Assembly: GCA_030045215.1 (NCBI GenBank)
Contig: JASIBJ010000228.1
Span: 1-12,263 of the forward strand
Source: Streptosporangiaceae bacterium
GTDB taxonomy: Bacteria; Actinomycetota; Actinomycetes; Streptosporangiales; Streptosporangiaceae
Reading direction: 5' to 3'
Length of the DNA stretch: 12,263 nucleotides
The notes under the pieces were generated by a model. It was not told where the DNA came from, did not search any database, and was given only the letters and a program-made list of their open reading frames with translations. This document shows positions 1 to 7,202 of the stretch, in pieces. The position numbers and the translations under genes were made by a program. How positions within the stretch are numbered: position 1 is the first letter of the stretch; every line of letters begins with the position of its first letter.

Positions 1-1352
1 GGCTGCTCGCGCCGTGGACGGCTTTTACCGTCGTCTACCTGGCGATATCGCTGTTCTCAAACTTTACCGGCCGGGACTTTGACCTGGCCGCGCATCGTGC
101 CAAGGTGCATGCCTGGCGACCCCGAAGTTATCCGGATGTGGACATCTTCCTGCCGACCTGCGGAGAGCCACTGGAGTTGCTGCATAACACCTGGACATAT
201 GTCCATGAACTGCTCCGTGCCTATCCCGGTGACGCGGTCGCCTTCGTGCTTGATGACAAGGCCGACCCCGATGCTCGCGACCTGGCTCGCGACTTCGGAT
301 TCATGTATAAGGTTCGCGAGAATCGCGGCTGGATGAAGAAGTCCGGCAATCTGCGGTATGCCTTCGAACGCACCCGCGGTGAGTTCTTCGTGATTCTCGA
401 CGCCGACTTCGCGCCGCGAGCAGATTTCCTCGCCGAGACACTGCCGTACTTCGACGAGCCGAGTGTCGGAATCGTGCAGACGCCGCAGTTCTTCCGCTCC
501 GACGCACGTCATACCTGGGTCGAGCGGGCGGCGGGGCCGATGCAGGAAGTGTTCTACCGGTCAATGCAGACATCGCGGGACTCCTTCGGCGCGGCGGTCT
601 GCGTGGGATCGTGCGCCGTGTACCGGCGGGCGGCGATCCAGGCCGCGGGCGGCCCAGCGTTGATCGCCTATGCGGAGGACGTGCACACCGGGCTGGACGT
701 GATCAGCCAGGGGTGGTCACTGAAGTACATCCCGGTGAACCTGGCGACTGGCTCATCTCCGGCATCGGTGGACGCGTTCGCCCACCAGCAGTACCGCTGG
801 TGCCTGGGCAGCACCACCCCGCTCCGGCGGTTGCGGAGCCTGCCGATGCCGGTCAGGGCACGGGCCGCGTACTTCTCGGGGTTCTTGTACTACCTGTTCA
901 CGGCACTGCTGCTCTTCGTCGTGCCGCTAGTCGCTCTCGGGATGCTGGCCTTCATCCCGCAGGACATTGACTTGCAGGACTATCTCGTGCTGGCGCCGGC
1001 GGTCCTCAACGGGCTCGTGCTCTACCCGGTGTGGCACAGATCCAACTTTGGCCCGGCGACCTGGGCCTTGGAGTTCGTTCGTTCCTGGTCGCACGCGCTG
1101 GCGATCTGGGACTACTTTCGCGGCAAGGTCATGGCGTGGCAGCCGACCGGGAGCACCGTGTCTCCGGTTCGACGGCTCTGGGTGGCACTGATCGTGTGGA
1201 ACTGCGGTACCGGGATGGCCTGGGTTGCCGCTGCGGTGATACGCACCTGGCAGTTCCGCAGTGACAGGTTCCTCGTCGTCTTCTTGTTCGGCCTCTTCTA
1301 TGTGGCGCCAGTGGCGTGGACCTTGTGGGACCGGAGAGTGAACGAGAGATGA
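1..1352 (+). CDS. BcsA-like processive family-2 glycosyltransferase (5' partial)
   Basis: This is probably an inner-membrane polysaccharide synthase that polymerises a beta-linked glycan from a nucleotide sugar and threads it across the membrane. The reading frame is open to the left edge (first full codon at 3), so the start and first membrane helices are missing. A helix precedes the catalytic domain. Counting from the GTG codon at 105, I see DDK (50-52), KSGNL (79-83), the DAD metal site (99-101), VQTPQFF (124-130), AED for the catalytic base (190-192) and QQYRW (228-232), the Q-x-x-R-W signature of processive synthases. About four hydrophobic segments follow. It ends at a TGA after the last helix with no PilZ domain, so direct c-di-GMP control as in BcsA is not expected. 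The stop overlaps the next gene as ATGA. Class is secure; the polymer (cellulose, mannan-like, mixed glucan) is not shown. Confidence 0.93.
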   Translation, partial: LLAPWTAFTVVYLAISLFSNFTGRDFDLAAHRAKVHAWRPRSYPDVDIFLPTCGEPLELLHNTWTYVHELLRAYPGDAVAFVLDDKADPDARDLARDFGFMYKVRENRGWMKKSGNLRYAFERTRGEFFVILDADFAPRADFLAETLPYFDEPSVGIVQTPQFFRSDARHTWVERAAGPMQEVFYRSMQTSRDSFGAAVCVGSCAVYRRAAIQAAGGPALIAYAEDVHTGLDVISQGWSLKYIPVNLATGSSPASVDAFAHQQYRWCLGSTTPLRRLRSLPMPVRARAAYFSGFLYYLFTALLLFVVPLVALGMLAFIPQDIDLQDYLVLAPAVLNGLVLYPVWHRSNFGPATWALEFVRSWSHALAIWDYFRGKVMAWQPTGSTVSPVRRLWVALIVWNCGTGMAWVAAAVIRTWQFRSDRFLVVFLFGLFYVAPVAWTLWDRRVNER

Positions 1353-2404
1353 GCAGGCCGTCGAAGACCTGGTTGACAGTCGCCGCTACGGTCTCCATCG
1401 TGATCGTGGCCGCGGCGATCGCCATGGCCAGCATCAAGTACCACTACCGGGTCGTCGCAGCGAGCGCGGCCGCATCCGACCACACTGCCGACGGCACGGC
1501 GACCCTCGCGGTGCCGAGGTTTGTACATGCGAGCCTGCCGAGTAAGGGCTTCCGCTACCTCGGTGTCTATGAAGGCAGCAGCACCTCGCCCAGCCAGTAC
1601 GCGCAGGTCGAAGAGTTCGCTCAGGCAGTCGGCCGGCAGCCCAACATCGTCATGTCCTACAGCAGCTGGGGCGAGCCTTTCAGCATTTCCTTTGCCGAGA
1701 CCGCGCGGCAGCATGGCGCAACCCTGCTCATTGACCTTGACCCGACGAGCGCCTCCTGCAGCTCTATCGCGGCTGGCCAGCAGGACGCTTTCCTTGAGTC
1801 CTACGCCGAGTCGGTCAAGGCCTTCGGGCACCCTGTGATCATCAGTTTTGGGCACGAGATGAACGGCACCTGGTATCCATGGGGATGGACGCAGACCAAG
1901 CCCGCGGTATTCGTCCGGGCCTGGCGGCACGTCGTCGACGTGTTCCGCCGGAACGGTGCTGACAACGTCACGTGGCTGTGGACGATTAACTCGGTCGCCT
2001 CTTACGAGGGACCGATCGGCGACTACTGGCCGGGCGCCAGTTACGTGACCTGGGTGGCATTCGACGCGTACTACTATTCGCCGGATGACGACTTCAGCGG
2101 AGTGTTCGGACCTTCGATAGCCGCACTCCGCCGGCTCACCACTAAGCCCATCCTGATCGGCGAAACGGCCGTCGGCCAGGTCGCCGGCCAGGCGTCGAAG
2201 ATTCCCGGCCTGTTCGCGGGCGTCAGAAGTGCCGGCCTGCTCGGGTTCGTCTGGTACGACCAAGCGCAAGATGATGGTCCCTACCACCAGGACTGGCGGC
2301 TGGAGGGCGATCCCAACGCCGTCGCCGCATTCCGCGCCGCAGCCGCCGCTTACCTCGGGACCAGGCCTGCCGTGGTTCTGCCACTTTCCGCTCGGCAGCG
2401 GTGA
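1349..2404 (+). CDS. Membrane-anchored GH26-type glycoside hydrolase
   Basis: This 351-residue protein is a probable extracytoplasmic endo-glycanase. Residues 7-27 form one hydrophobic segment, either an uncleaved signal anchor or a signal peptide. The catalytic domain carries GHEMNGTWYPWG (168-179), the hallmark acid/base region of family GH26 with E170 as proton donor. It also carries ILIGETAVG with E272 in the nucleophile position. GH26 members cut beta-mannans or mixed-linkage beta-glucans. I chose the ATG at 1349, which overlaps the upstream synthase stop as ATGA and has a GGAG at 1333-1336. An in-frame upstream start at 1316 would lie inside the synthase. Coupled translation suggests that it trims or releases the polymer made by the synthase, as BcsZ does for cellulose (inference). 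Its 3' end overlaps the converging flippase gene by 55 bp. Confidence 0.9.
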   Translation: MSRPSKTWLTVAATVSIVIVAAAIAMASIKYHYRVVAASAAASDHTADGTATLAVPRFVHASLPSKGFRYLGVYEGSSTSPSQYAQVEEFAQAVGRQPNIVMSYSSWGEPFSISFAETARQHGATLLIDLDPTSASCSSIAAGQQDAFLESYAESVKAFGHPVIISFGHEMNGTWYPWGWTQTKPAVFVRAWRHVVDVFRRNGADNVTWLWTINSVASYEGPIGDYWPGASYVTWVAFDAYYYSPDDDFSGVFGPSIAALRRLTTKPILIGETAVGQVAGQASKIPGLFAGVRSAGLLGFVWYDQAQDDGPYHQDWRLEGDPNAVAAFRAAAAAYLGTRPAVVLPLSARQR

Positions 2405-3708
2405 CGCCCATGGGGCAGGGCTGCTCGAACTACGGCCGGGGTGACGACGGCACCGGTCGCGCACTTCACGCCAAGGAGCGCGACCGATAGGCCAACCAGG
2501 CCGTTCCACTTCGCGCCCAGGACCACCGCCGCTACCTCCATGATCGCTGCCACTGTCATGACGGCGGCAGCCTGCGACATCTTGCCGGTCGCGCGGGATA
2601 CGGCGATGTAATGGGTGCGCGGCACCGTCGGGACGTACGCGATGGCGAGCAACGAAAGCGGCAGCGCCGCCTCGCGGACGTAGCCAGGACCAAAAATGCC
2701 GAGCGCCAGATGCCCCCAGAAGACTAGAGCGGCTATGCCAGGCAGGCCTGCCAAGAGCGATACCGCGAGCGTGAAGCGGAGCTTCCTGGCCAGCGCCTGC
2801 GTGCTGCCTGATGCCACGGCAAAGAGGACCGTAGACAGATCGGTCGGGATGAGGAAGAACATGCTGGCCATCATCCAGGCGGCGTAAAACGCACCGTTGG
2901 CCGCCGGCGAGACGAGCACGGTTACCAGGATCGGGGTCAGCAGTGTCGGTGTCGTGAGAGCCAGGCCAAGCCAGTTATAAGCGATAACTGTCCTGCGCAT
3001 GCCACCCAGTCCGCCCCAGTCGGGCAGGCGGACGACCGTGGTGCCGGTCCGTCGCAGCCAGATTGCCAGGGGTATGACCGATATAACCGTGCCCGCAACC
3101 CACGACAGCGCAATGCCATTGCCGAATTGGTCGTGCAGAACATATGCGGCCGCGGGCAGGACAAGGACTTTCGCTGCCGCCAGGAAGACATTACGTGACA
3201 GCTGCAGCCCGCCGCGCAGTAAGGCGATCGACGCCTGGTCAAATACGAACGTGGCGGCAGTCAGTACCACGCCTGCAACCAGAACAACCGCGCCGATCAG
3301 CGAGCCAGACGAATTTCGGAGGCTCGCGCTCACGTGCGGCGCCGCCAGCACGAAGGTGACGCCTATGAGCAACGATCCGAGGCCTGAGGTGAGCATCGCG
3401 GCTGCGACGAGATTGGCGCGTGCGGCCCGCTTGGGGAGTTCAGCAATCAGGAGGGTCCCAAGGCCGAACATCCCGATCGTTCCCAGGAACGTCATGGCGG
3501 AGGTGGTGGCGGCACCGTAGCCGACCGCGGTCTGACTGAACAAGTGCGCGGCGACTGACCAGAATGCGAACCCCAGCAATGCCGACACGGCGGCGGCAGC
3601 GATCAGGGAACCCGCGTTGCTGAGGATCTCGCTGTGCTGTCGCCATGCCGGGGCAGCAGGTTCTCGTGCGGTGCGCGCAGGCGACACCGGTTCGGCGGGC
3701 GCCTTCAT
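2350..3708 (-). CDS. Wzx/MATE-like polysaccharide flippase
   Basis: This integral membrane protein of about 452 residues has some twelve hydrophobic segments spread from residue 35 to near the C-terminus. The layout is that of the oligosaccharide flippases (MOP superfamily: Wzx and related MATE-like exporters), which move lipid-linked glycans across the membrane. The N-terminal FSQTAVGYGAATTSAMTFLG (57-76), leading into GTIGMFGLGTLLIAELP, is typical of helices 1-2 of such proteins. The C-terminal 20 residues are polar and basic and lie in the overlap with the GH26 gene. I chose the ATG at 3708, preceded by AAGGA, although the spacing to the ATG is short; an in-frame GTG at 3726 is possible. 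It is the last gene of the leftward unit, 56 bp after the deacetylase stop. Substrate is unknown. A flippase beside a BcsA-like synthase hints that two glycan export routes share the locus. Confidence 0.87.
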   Translation of the reverse strand: MKAPAEPVSPARTAREPAAPAWRQHSEILSNAGSLIAAAAVSALLGFAFWSVAAHLFSQTAVGYGAATTSAMTFLGTIGMFGLGTLLIAELPKRAARANLVAAAMLTSGLGSLLIGVTFVLAAPHVSASLRNSSGSLIGAVVLVAGVVLTAATFVFDQASIALLRGGLQLSRNVFLAAAKVLVLPAAAYVLHDQFGNGIALSWVAGTVISVIPLAIWLRRTGTTVVRLPDWGGLGGMRRTVIAYNWLGLALTTPTLLTPILVTVLVSPAANGAFYAAWMMASMFFLIPTDLSTVLFAVASGSTQALARKLRFTLAVSLLAGLPGIAALVFWGHLALGIFGPGYVREAALPLSLLAIAYVPTVPRTHYIAVSRATGKMSQAAAVMTVAAIMEVAAVVLGAKWNGLVGLSVALLGVKCATGAVVTPAVVRAALPHGRHRCRAESGRTTAGLVPR

Positions 3709-3764
3709 GGTCCTTGCGCTAGTCACAGCACACGAGCCCACGAGCGACTGGGCACGACGAGCGG

Positions 3765-4643
3765 TTAGAAGCCGTCTGGCGCATACGGATCGCCCCCCAC
3801 GGAACCAATGTGCCGGCGAATGGCCCGCCAGGCCCACCGCTTCATTTCGGCAGACGATCGGGCGATGCGAGTCGAGGAGCCCGCAAGCAGCCGGGTGAAT
3901 TCGTCCATGCCCATTCCGCCGGTTACGGTCAGTCGTGGCAGCGCCAGGATGTCAGCACTAGCTGCGGCCGCTGATTCGCCCACCGCGCAGGCGTAGGAGT
4001 ATGCCGCGGCGTCCACGCTGGATCGAACCTGCCGCTGCCAGTAACCGAACGGGTAAGCGAAGCCCTGGACAGGACGGCCCAGGTTGTCTTCGAGCAGCTC
4101 GCGAGAGCGCTGTACCTCATCACGGACGACCGGAGGCGGAACGCGGTCGAGTTGAGGGTGAGTGTGGCTATGCGACCCGACCTCGATTCCCGCCGAAGCA
4201 ACGTCACGCAGCGCGCACCACGAGAGGATGGGGCGCTGGTCCTCGTCACAGTCGCGGAGCCAGGATGCGGTGCGTCCCACATACGCGGTGGGGACGTAGA
4301 GCGTGGCCGGGAATCGGTGCGCCAGAAGGATCGGCATCACTACTGATTCAAAGTCACTAAAGCCGTCGTCGAAAGTAAGCACGACGGGTCGGCCCATCAG
4401 GTCGGCAACGCCACGCTTCCGGGCAAAATCGAGCGCGGTGATGGGCTGATACCCCTCGGCGGCAAGATGGTCCATCTGAGCGGCGAAGTCCGCTGGTCGG
4501 ACCACGAAGCGCGCAAAGCGCGAGGCGGCGGTGCCGGCAATGCTGTGGTACATGAGTATCGGCACATGACGCGCTCTAATTCCGCCGCCGCCGCCGACTC
4601 CACTTGCTGCTGTTCCAGGCGTACTGAGCGTTGGCGGATACAT
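3765..4643 (-). CDS. Polysaccharide deacetylase (NodB/CE4 domain)
   Basis: This gene encodes a carbohydrate esterase family 4 (NodB homology) protein of up to 292 residues that removes N- or O-acetyl groups from glycans with a metal ion. Visible motifs are PILMYHSI (28-35) at the domain entry, TFDDGF (90-95) with the catalytic and metal aspartates, SHSHTH (157-162) giving the H-x-x-x-H metal pair H158/H162, and FAYPFGYW (195-202), the usual substrate-groove motif. No signal peptide is evident. The ATG at 4643 overlaps the upstream glycosyltransferase by 68 bp and adds a glycine-rich 26-residue tail (GVGGGGG). A GAGAGG lies 11-12 nt upstream. A GTG at 4565, 10 bp after the upstream stop, would start the protein directly at the domain and is a real alternative. 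Likely role: deacetylation of the locus polysaccharide. Confidence 0.92.
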   Translation of the reverse strand: MYPPTLSTPGTAASGVGGGGGIRARHVPILMYHSIAGTAASRFARFVVRPADFAAQMDHLAAEGYQPITALDFARKRGVADLMGRPVVLTFDDGFSDFESVVMPILLAHRFPATLYVPTAYVGRTASWLRDCDEDQRPILSWCALRDVASAGIEVGSHSHTHPQLDRVPPPVVRDEVQRSRELLEDNLGRPVQGFAYPFGYWQRQVRSSVDAAAYSYACAVGESAAAASADILALPRLTVTGGMGMDEFTRLLAGSSTRIARSSAEMKRWAWRAIRRHIGSVGGDPYAPDGF

Positions 4644-5880
4644 TTCTGAGAATGCCTCTCAAGTAAGCGGCGGGTCCGGCAAGCAAGCCGATGCCCCGCC
4701 CAGAAGCTAGCCCCGGCGCGAGGCTGGCCGAAGAGCAGACCGCCGGCGAGCGTCCGGCGCTCAGGAAGCCGATAGCGTCAGGGAGAAGCCTCACCAACCC
4801 CATGAGCACCCAGGGGCGGCGGCGCAGCAGAGCGGCGTAATAAGCGCTCAGGCCGACCTCATATCCGTGTATCTGCCTGATCAGTCTCCGGAGGCCGCGG
4901 TAATGATAGTGCCGCACAAATGCGGCCGGCTCATACGCGATCTTGTGGCCAGTGAGCATGGCGAGCGTGAGCGCCAGGGTGTCCTCGGCTCCCCTGGCCG
5001 GAGTTCCGGCGCCGAGAGCGGTATCGAAACCACCGATCTTCGTGAGCGTCTCTCGCCGGAATGCCATGTTGCCTCCGGCACCGAACGGCGGCCTCGGGTA
5101 CAGCGGGCTTTGCGGTCCGTGGCGCGAGAAGATGGCGGGCTTGAAGCCGCGGTTCTTAATGTGCCCGCCAAGCTCCTGGAACAGGACCTGCGCCTCAGTG
5201 TCCAGGCTGGCCGGCAGGATTAGCCCGGTTACGCAGCCGACATCACTGCCGCGGGCGAAGCCGCCCGCCAGGGCGGCCAGCCAGAAGACGTCGGGCTCCT
5301 CGTCGTCATCGAGGAATGCGATGACGTCGCCGGAGGCGGCTGATACCCCCCGGTTGCGCGAGCGGGACAGACCGGCCCGCGGCTCGGCGACATAGCTGTA
5401 CCGGGGATCGCTGAGCGCCGCGACACATTCCCGCACTGCGTCTGTTGCCGGGCAGTTGTCAACGACGATGACCTCGAACGCGGGGTATTGCTGCTTCCGG
5501 AGCTGCTGCAGGCAGACCCGCAGCTGATCTGGCCGGTTGTAGGTGCAGATGACAACGCTGATGAAAGGAGGCGCGGCGAGGACGTGGGATCGGGCCTGCA
5601 GGAACGGCCAGGTTTCAGGGTCCACCTCGAGGCCGCCGCTGCCCAAGCCTTGTGGTGCTGGCAGGTGAGCGGCAGCGAACCGCTCGGCAATGGGATCGCC
5701 GAGCTCTTGCCAGAGGATCTCGCCGAGGTCTGCGGGGCTCAGGTCGCGGGACTCCACCTCGACTGTGCAGGTTCCGATCGGCTCAGTAAGCAGGCGCGCA
5801 AGTACCCACAGCCGCTGATGTCTGCCGTCGCTGCTAATCCCGGGTAGCGGCCGGCAAATCTCAACCTCGATGATCTTCAT
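4576..5880 (-). CDS. Family-2 glycosyltransferase with N-terminal accessory domain
   Basis: This is a GT-A fold glycosyltransferase of 434 residues from the ATG at 5880. Residues 1-100 form a separate N-terminal region without a motif I recognise. The catalytic domain begins at VVICTYNRP (109-117), followed by VIVVDN (137-142), GLSRSRNRGVSAASG (170-184) and the metal-binding DDD triad (191-193). Acceptor-side motifs are FGAGGNMAFRR (266-276) and GAED (297-300), where the acid pair would supply the catalytic base. The C-terminus has weakly hydrophobic stretches and ends in a basic run (RRRRR), which suggests peripheral membrane association. Start choice is uncertain. A TTG at 5943 overlaps the preceding stop as TTGA and has GAGG upstream, adding 21 residues, but a start at MKIIEVEI looks more like other family members. 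It probably adds one sugar to a lipid-linked repeat unit; donor and linkage are unknown. Confidence 0.9.
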   Translation of the reverse strand: MKIIEVEICRPLPGISSDGRHQRLWVLARLLTEPIGTCTVEVESRDLSPADLGEILWQELGDPIAERFAAAHLPAPQGLGSGGLEVDPETWPFLQARSHVLAAPPFISVVICTYNRPDQLRVCLQQLRKQQYPAFEVIVVDNCPATDAVRECVAALSDPRYSYVAEPRAGLSRSRNRGVSAASGDVIAFLDDDEEPDVFWLAALAGGFARGSDVGCVTGLILPASLDTEAQVLFQELGGHIKNRGFKPAIFSRHGPQSPLYPRPPFGAGGNMAFRRETLTKIGGFDTALGAGTPARGAEDTLALTLAMLTGHKIAYEPAAFVRHYHYRGLRRLIRQIHGYEVGLSAYYAALLRRRPWVLMGLVRLLPDAIGFLSAGRSPAVCSSASLAPGLASGRGIGLLAGPAAYLRGILRNVSANAQYAWNSSKWSRRRRRN

Positions 5881-5939
5881 CGGGACTAGGCCGGCGGGGC
5901 GCGTACGTGGCTCAGGTCCCGCCACGACGAATGACGCGG

Positions 5940-7202
5940 TCAACGTGGCTGCCTCGACGGCACCGCCGCGGCGAACTCACGCGGTGTGTCCGTGCTCAGC
6001 CGGAAGCGCTCGTAAGCGGCACGGCCCGAGGTGCGCTGGCGGGCTGCTGCGTCTCGCGCAGCAGAGCGGATGCCTGCGGGGAGGAACCAGGCCAGCAAGA
6101 TCGCCTGACGCAGACGACTGGCTGCGTCGTGATCGGCCAGTGAAACCACCTGGCACGCCCCTGGGAAGAGCGCACTCAAACCTGCGAATTTGGCATCGTA
6201 GTAGCGCGATTTGCTCAGGCATACGGCGGGAACGCCTTGCGCAAGCCCGTAGACGGCAGCGTGATAGCTGCCGGTAACGACGACACGGCAGCGCGCCGCC
6301 GCCGACATCAGTTTGGTCGGCGACGATAGGTCGCGCAGCACCACATCGACGCCCGTTTGCCCGCGTTCTAGGCACCCGCTGATAACAGCGAGGTCAGAGG
6401 TGTTCGTATAGCGAGAAACAGGGAGACCGATGATAGGCGCCCGGAGTTCGCGAGCGGCGGCGACAACGCACGTGCCAACGGTGACCGAGGCTTCCCGGTC
6501 GATGCCTGAGTAGTCAGCGGCGCGAATGTTGAAGCCCAGCGCACTGGCTTCCTTGGGCGCGGTGTCGGGGATGACCTCGATGGCGTCATCTCCGGTCACC
6601 GTGATGACATCGCGTCGCGCTCCGCAGGCCAGCGCCAGCCCTAGGCTGGTCACCTCTTCGCGCAGGCCAAGCGCGGCCAGTCGGGGCAGGGTCCGGCAAG
6701 CGATCGCCCGCAGCGCACGGCCGTGCAAGGGTCCGATTCCCTGCCCGAACATCGCTGTCGGTTTGCCCAGGGCCTGAGCCGAGGACAGCAAGCTCAGCAC
6801 TCCGGCGGCGTGCCACCACCAGGTGTCAGTGAGGTAACCGCCGCCGGCTGCCACCACGACGTCGGCCCAGCGCACGGCTTCAATGGCTGTGCGCGGCCAT
6901 CCGTCCCTGCGATCGTCCCGGCCTAGCCGGTCGCAGAGCGGAGGTCCAGCGATCCTCCACAGTTGTTCCGACGCGAGCCGTACCTTGCGCGGGAAGGCCT
7001 GGACATACGGGGCGTCCGCGAACGTCCGCCCGATCGGCGCAGTGCCCGGACAGTACTGCTCGAGGCGCCTGGGCGCGTGGGCGATGACCTTGATCTCGGC
7101 GTCAGGCCACTGCCGAAGTAGCCGCGTGATGCACCCTTGCAGCATTGCGACGCCGCCGAGATTCAGGAGGTCGTAACCATCGTGGTCAACCAGAATGCGC
7201 AC
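5940..7202 (-). CDS. Polysaccharide pyruvyl transferase family protein
   Basis: This 420-residue protein belongs to the PS_pyruv_trans family (CsaB/WcaK/EpsO type). Members transfer pyruvate from phosphoenolpyruvate to a sugar as a ketal, giving the glycan a negative charge. Characteristic segments are NLGGVAML near the start (14-21), AAGGGYLTD (118-126), FGQGIGPLHG (152-161), and the C-terminal SYHAAVYGLAQGVP (312-325) followed by DAKFAGL (336-342). The last pair corresponds to the usual R-M/S-x-H-A...GvP...Y-x-x-K-x-x-G signature. No membrane segment is present, so it should act in the cytosol or at the membrane face. The GTG start overlaps the stop of the preceding gene by one base (TAGTG), with AGGAG at an ideal 6-nt spacing. 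Some family members are not proven ketal-forming enzymes, so the exact reaction is inferred from family. Confidence 0.9.
   Translation of the reverse strand: MRILVDHDGYDLLNLGGVAMLQGCITRLLRQWPDAEIKVIAHAPRRLEQYCPGTAPIGRTFADAPYVQAFPRKVRLASEQLWRIAGPPLCDRLGRDDRRDGWPRTAIEAVRWADVVVAAGGGYLTDTWWWHAAGVLSLLSSAQALGKPTAMFGQGIGPLHGRALRAIACRTLPRLAALGLREEVTSLGLALACGARRDVITVTGDDAIEVIPDTAPKEASALGFNIRAADYSGIDREASVTVGTCVVAAARELRAPIIGLPVSRYTNTSDLAVISGCLERGQTGVDVVLRDLSSPTKLMSAAARCRVVVTGSYHAAVYGLAQGVPAVCLSKSRYYDAKFAGLSALFPGACQVVSLADHDAASRLRQAILLAWFLPAGIRSAARDAAARQRTSGRAAYERFRLSTDTPREFAAAVPSRQPR

Noticed and set aside
1298..2509. Long minus-strand open frame (403 codons) opposite the GH26 gene
   Set aside because: It is arginine/glycine-rich with no domain, lies wholly antisense to a gene with clear catalytic motifs, and is explained by high-GC third positions.
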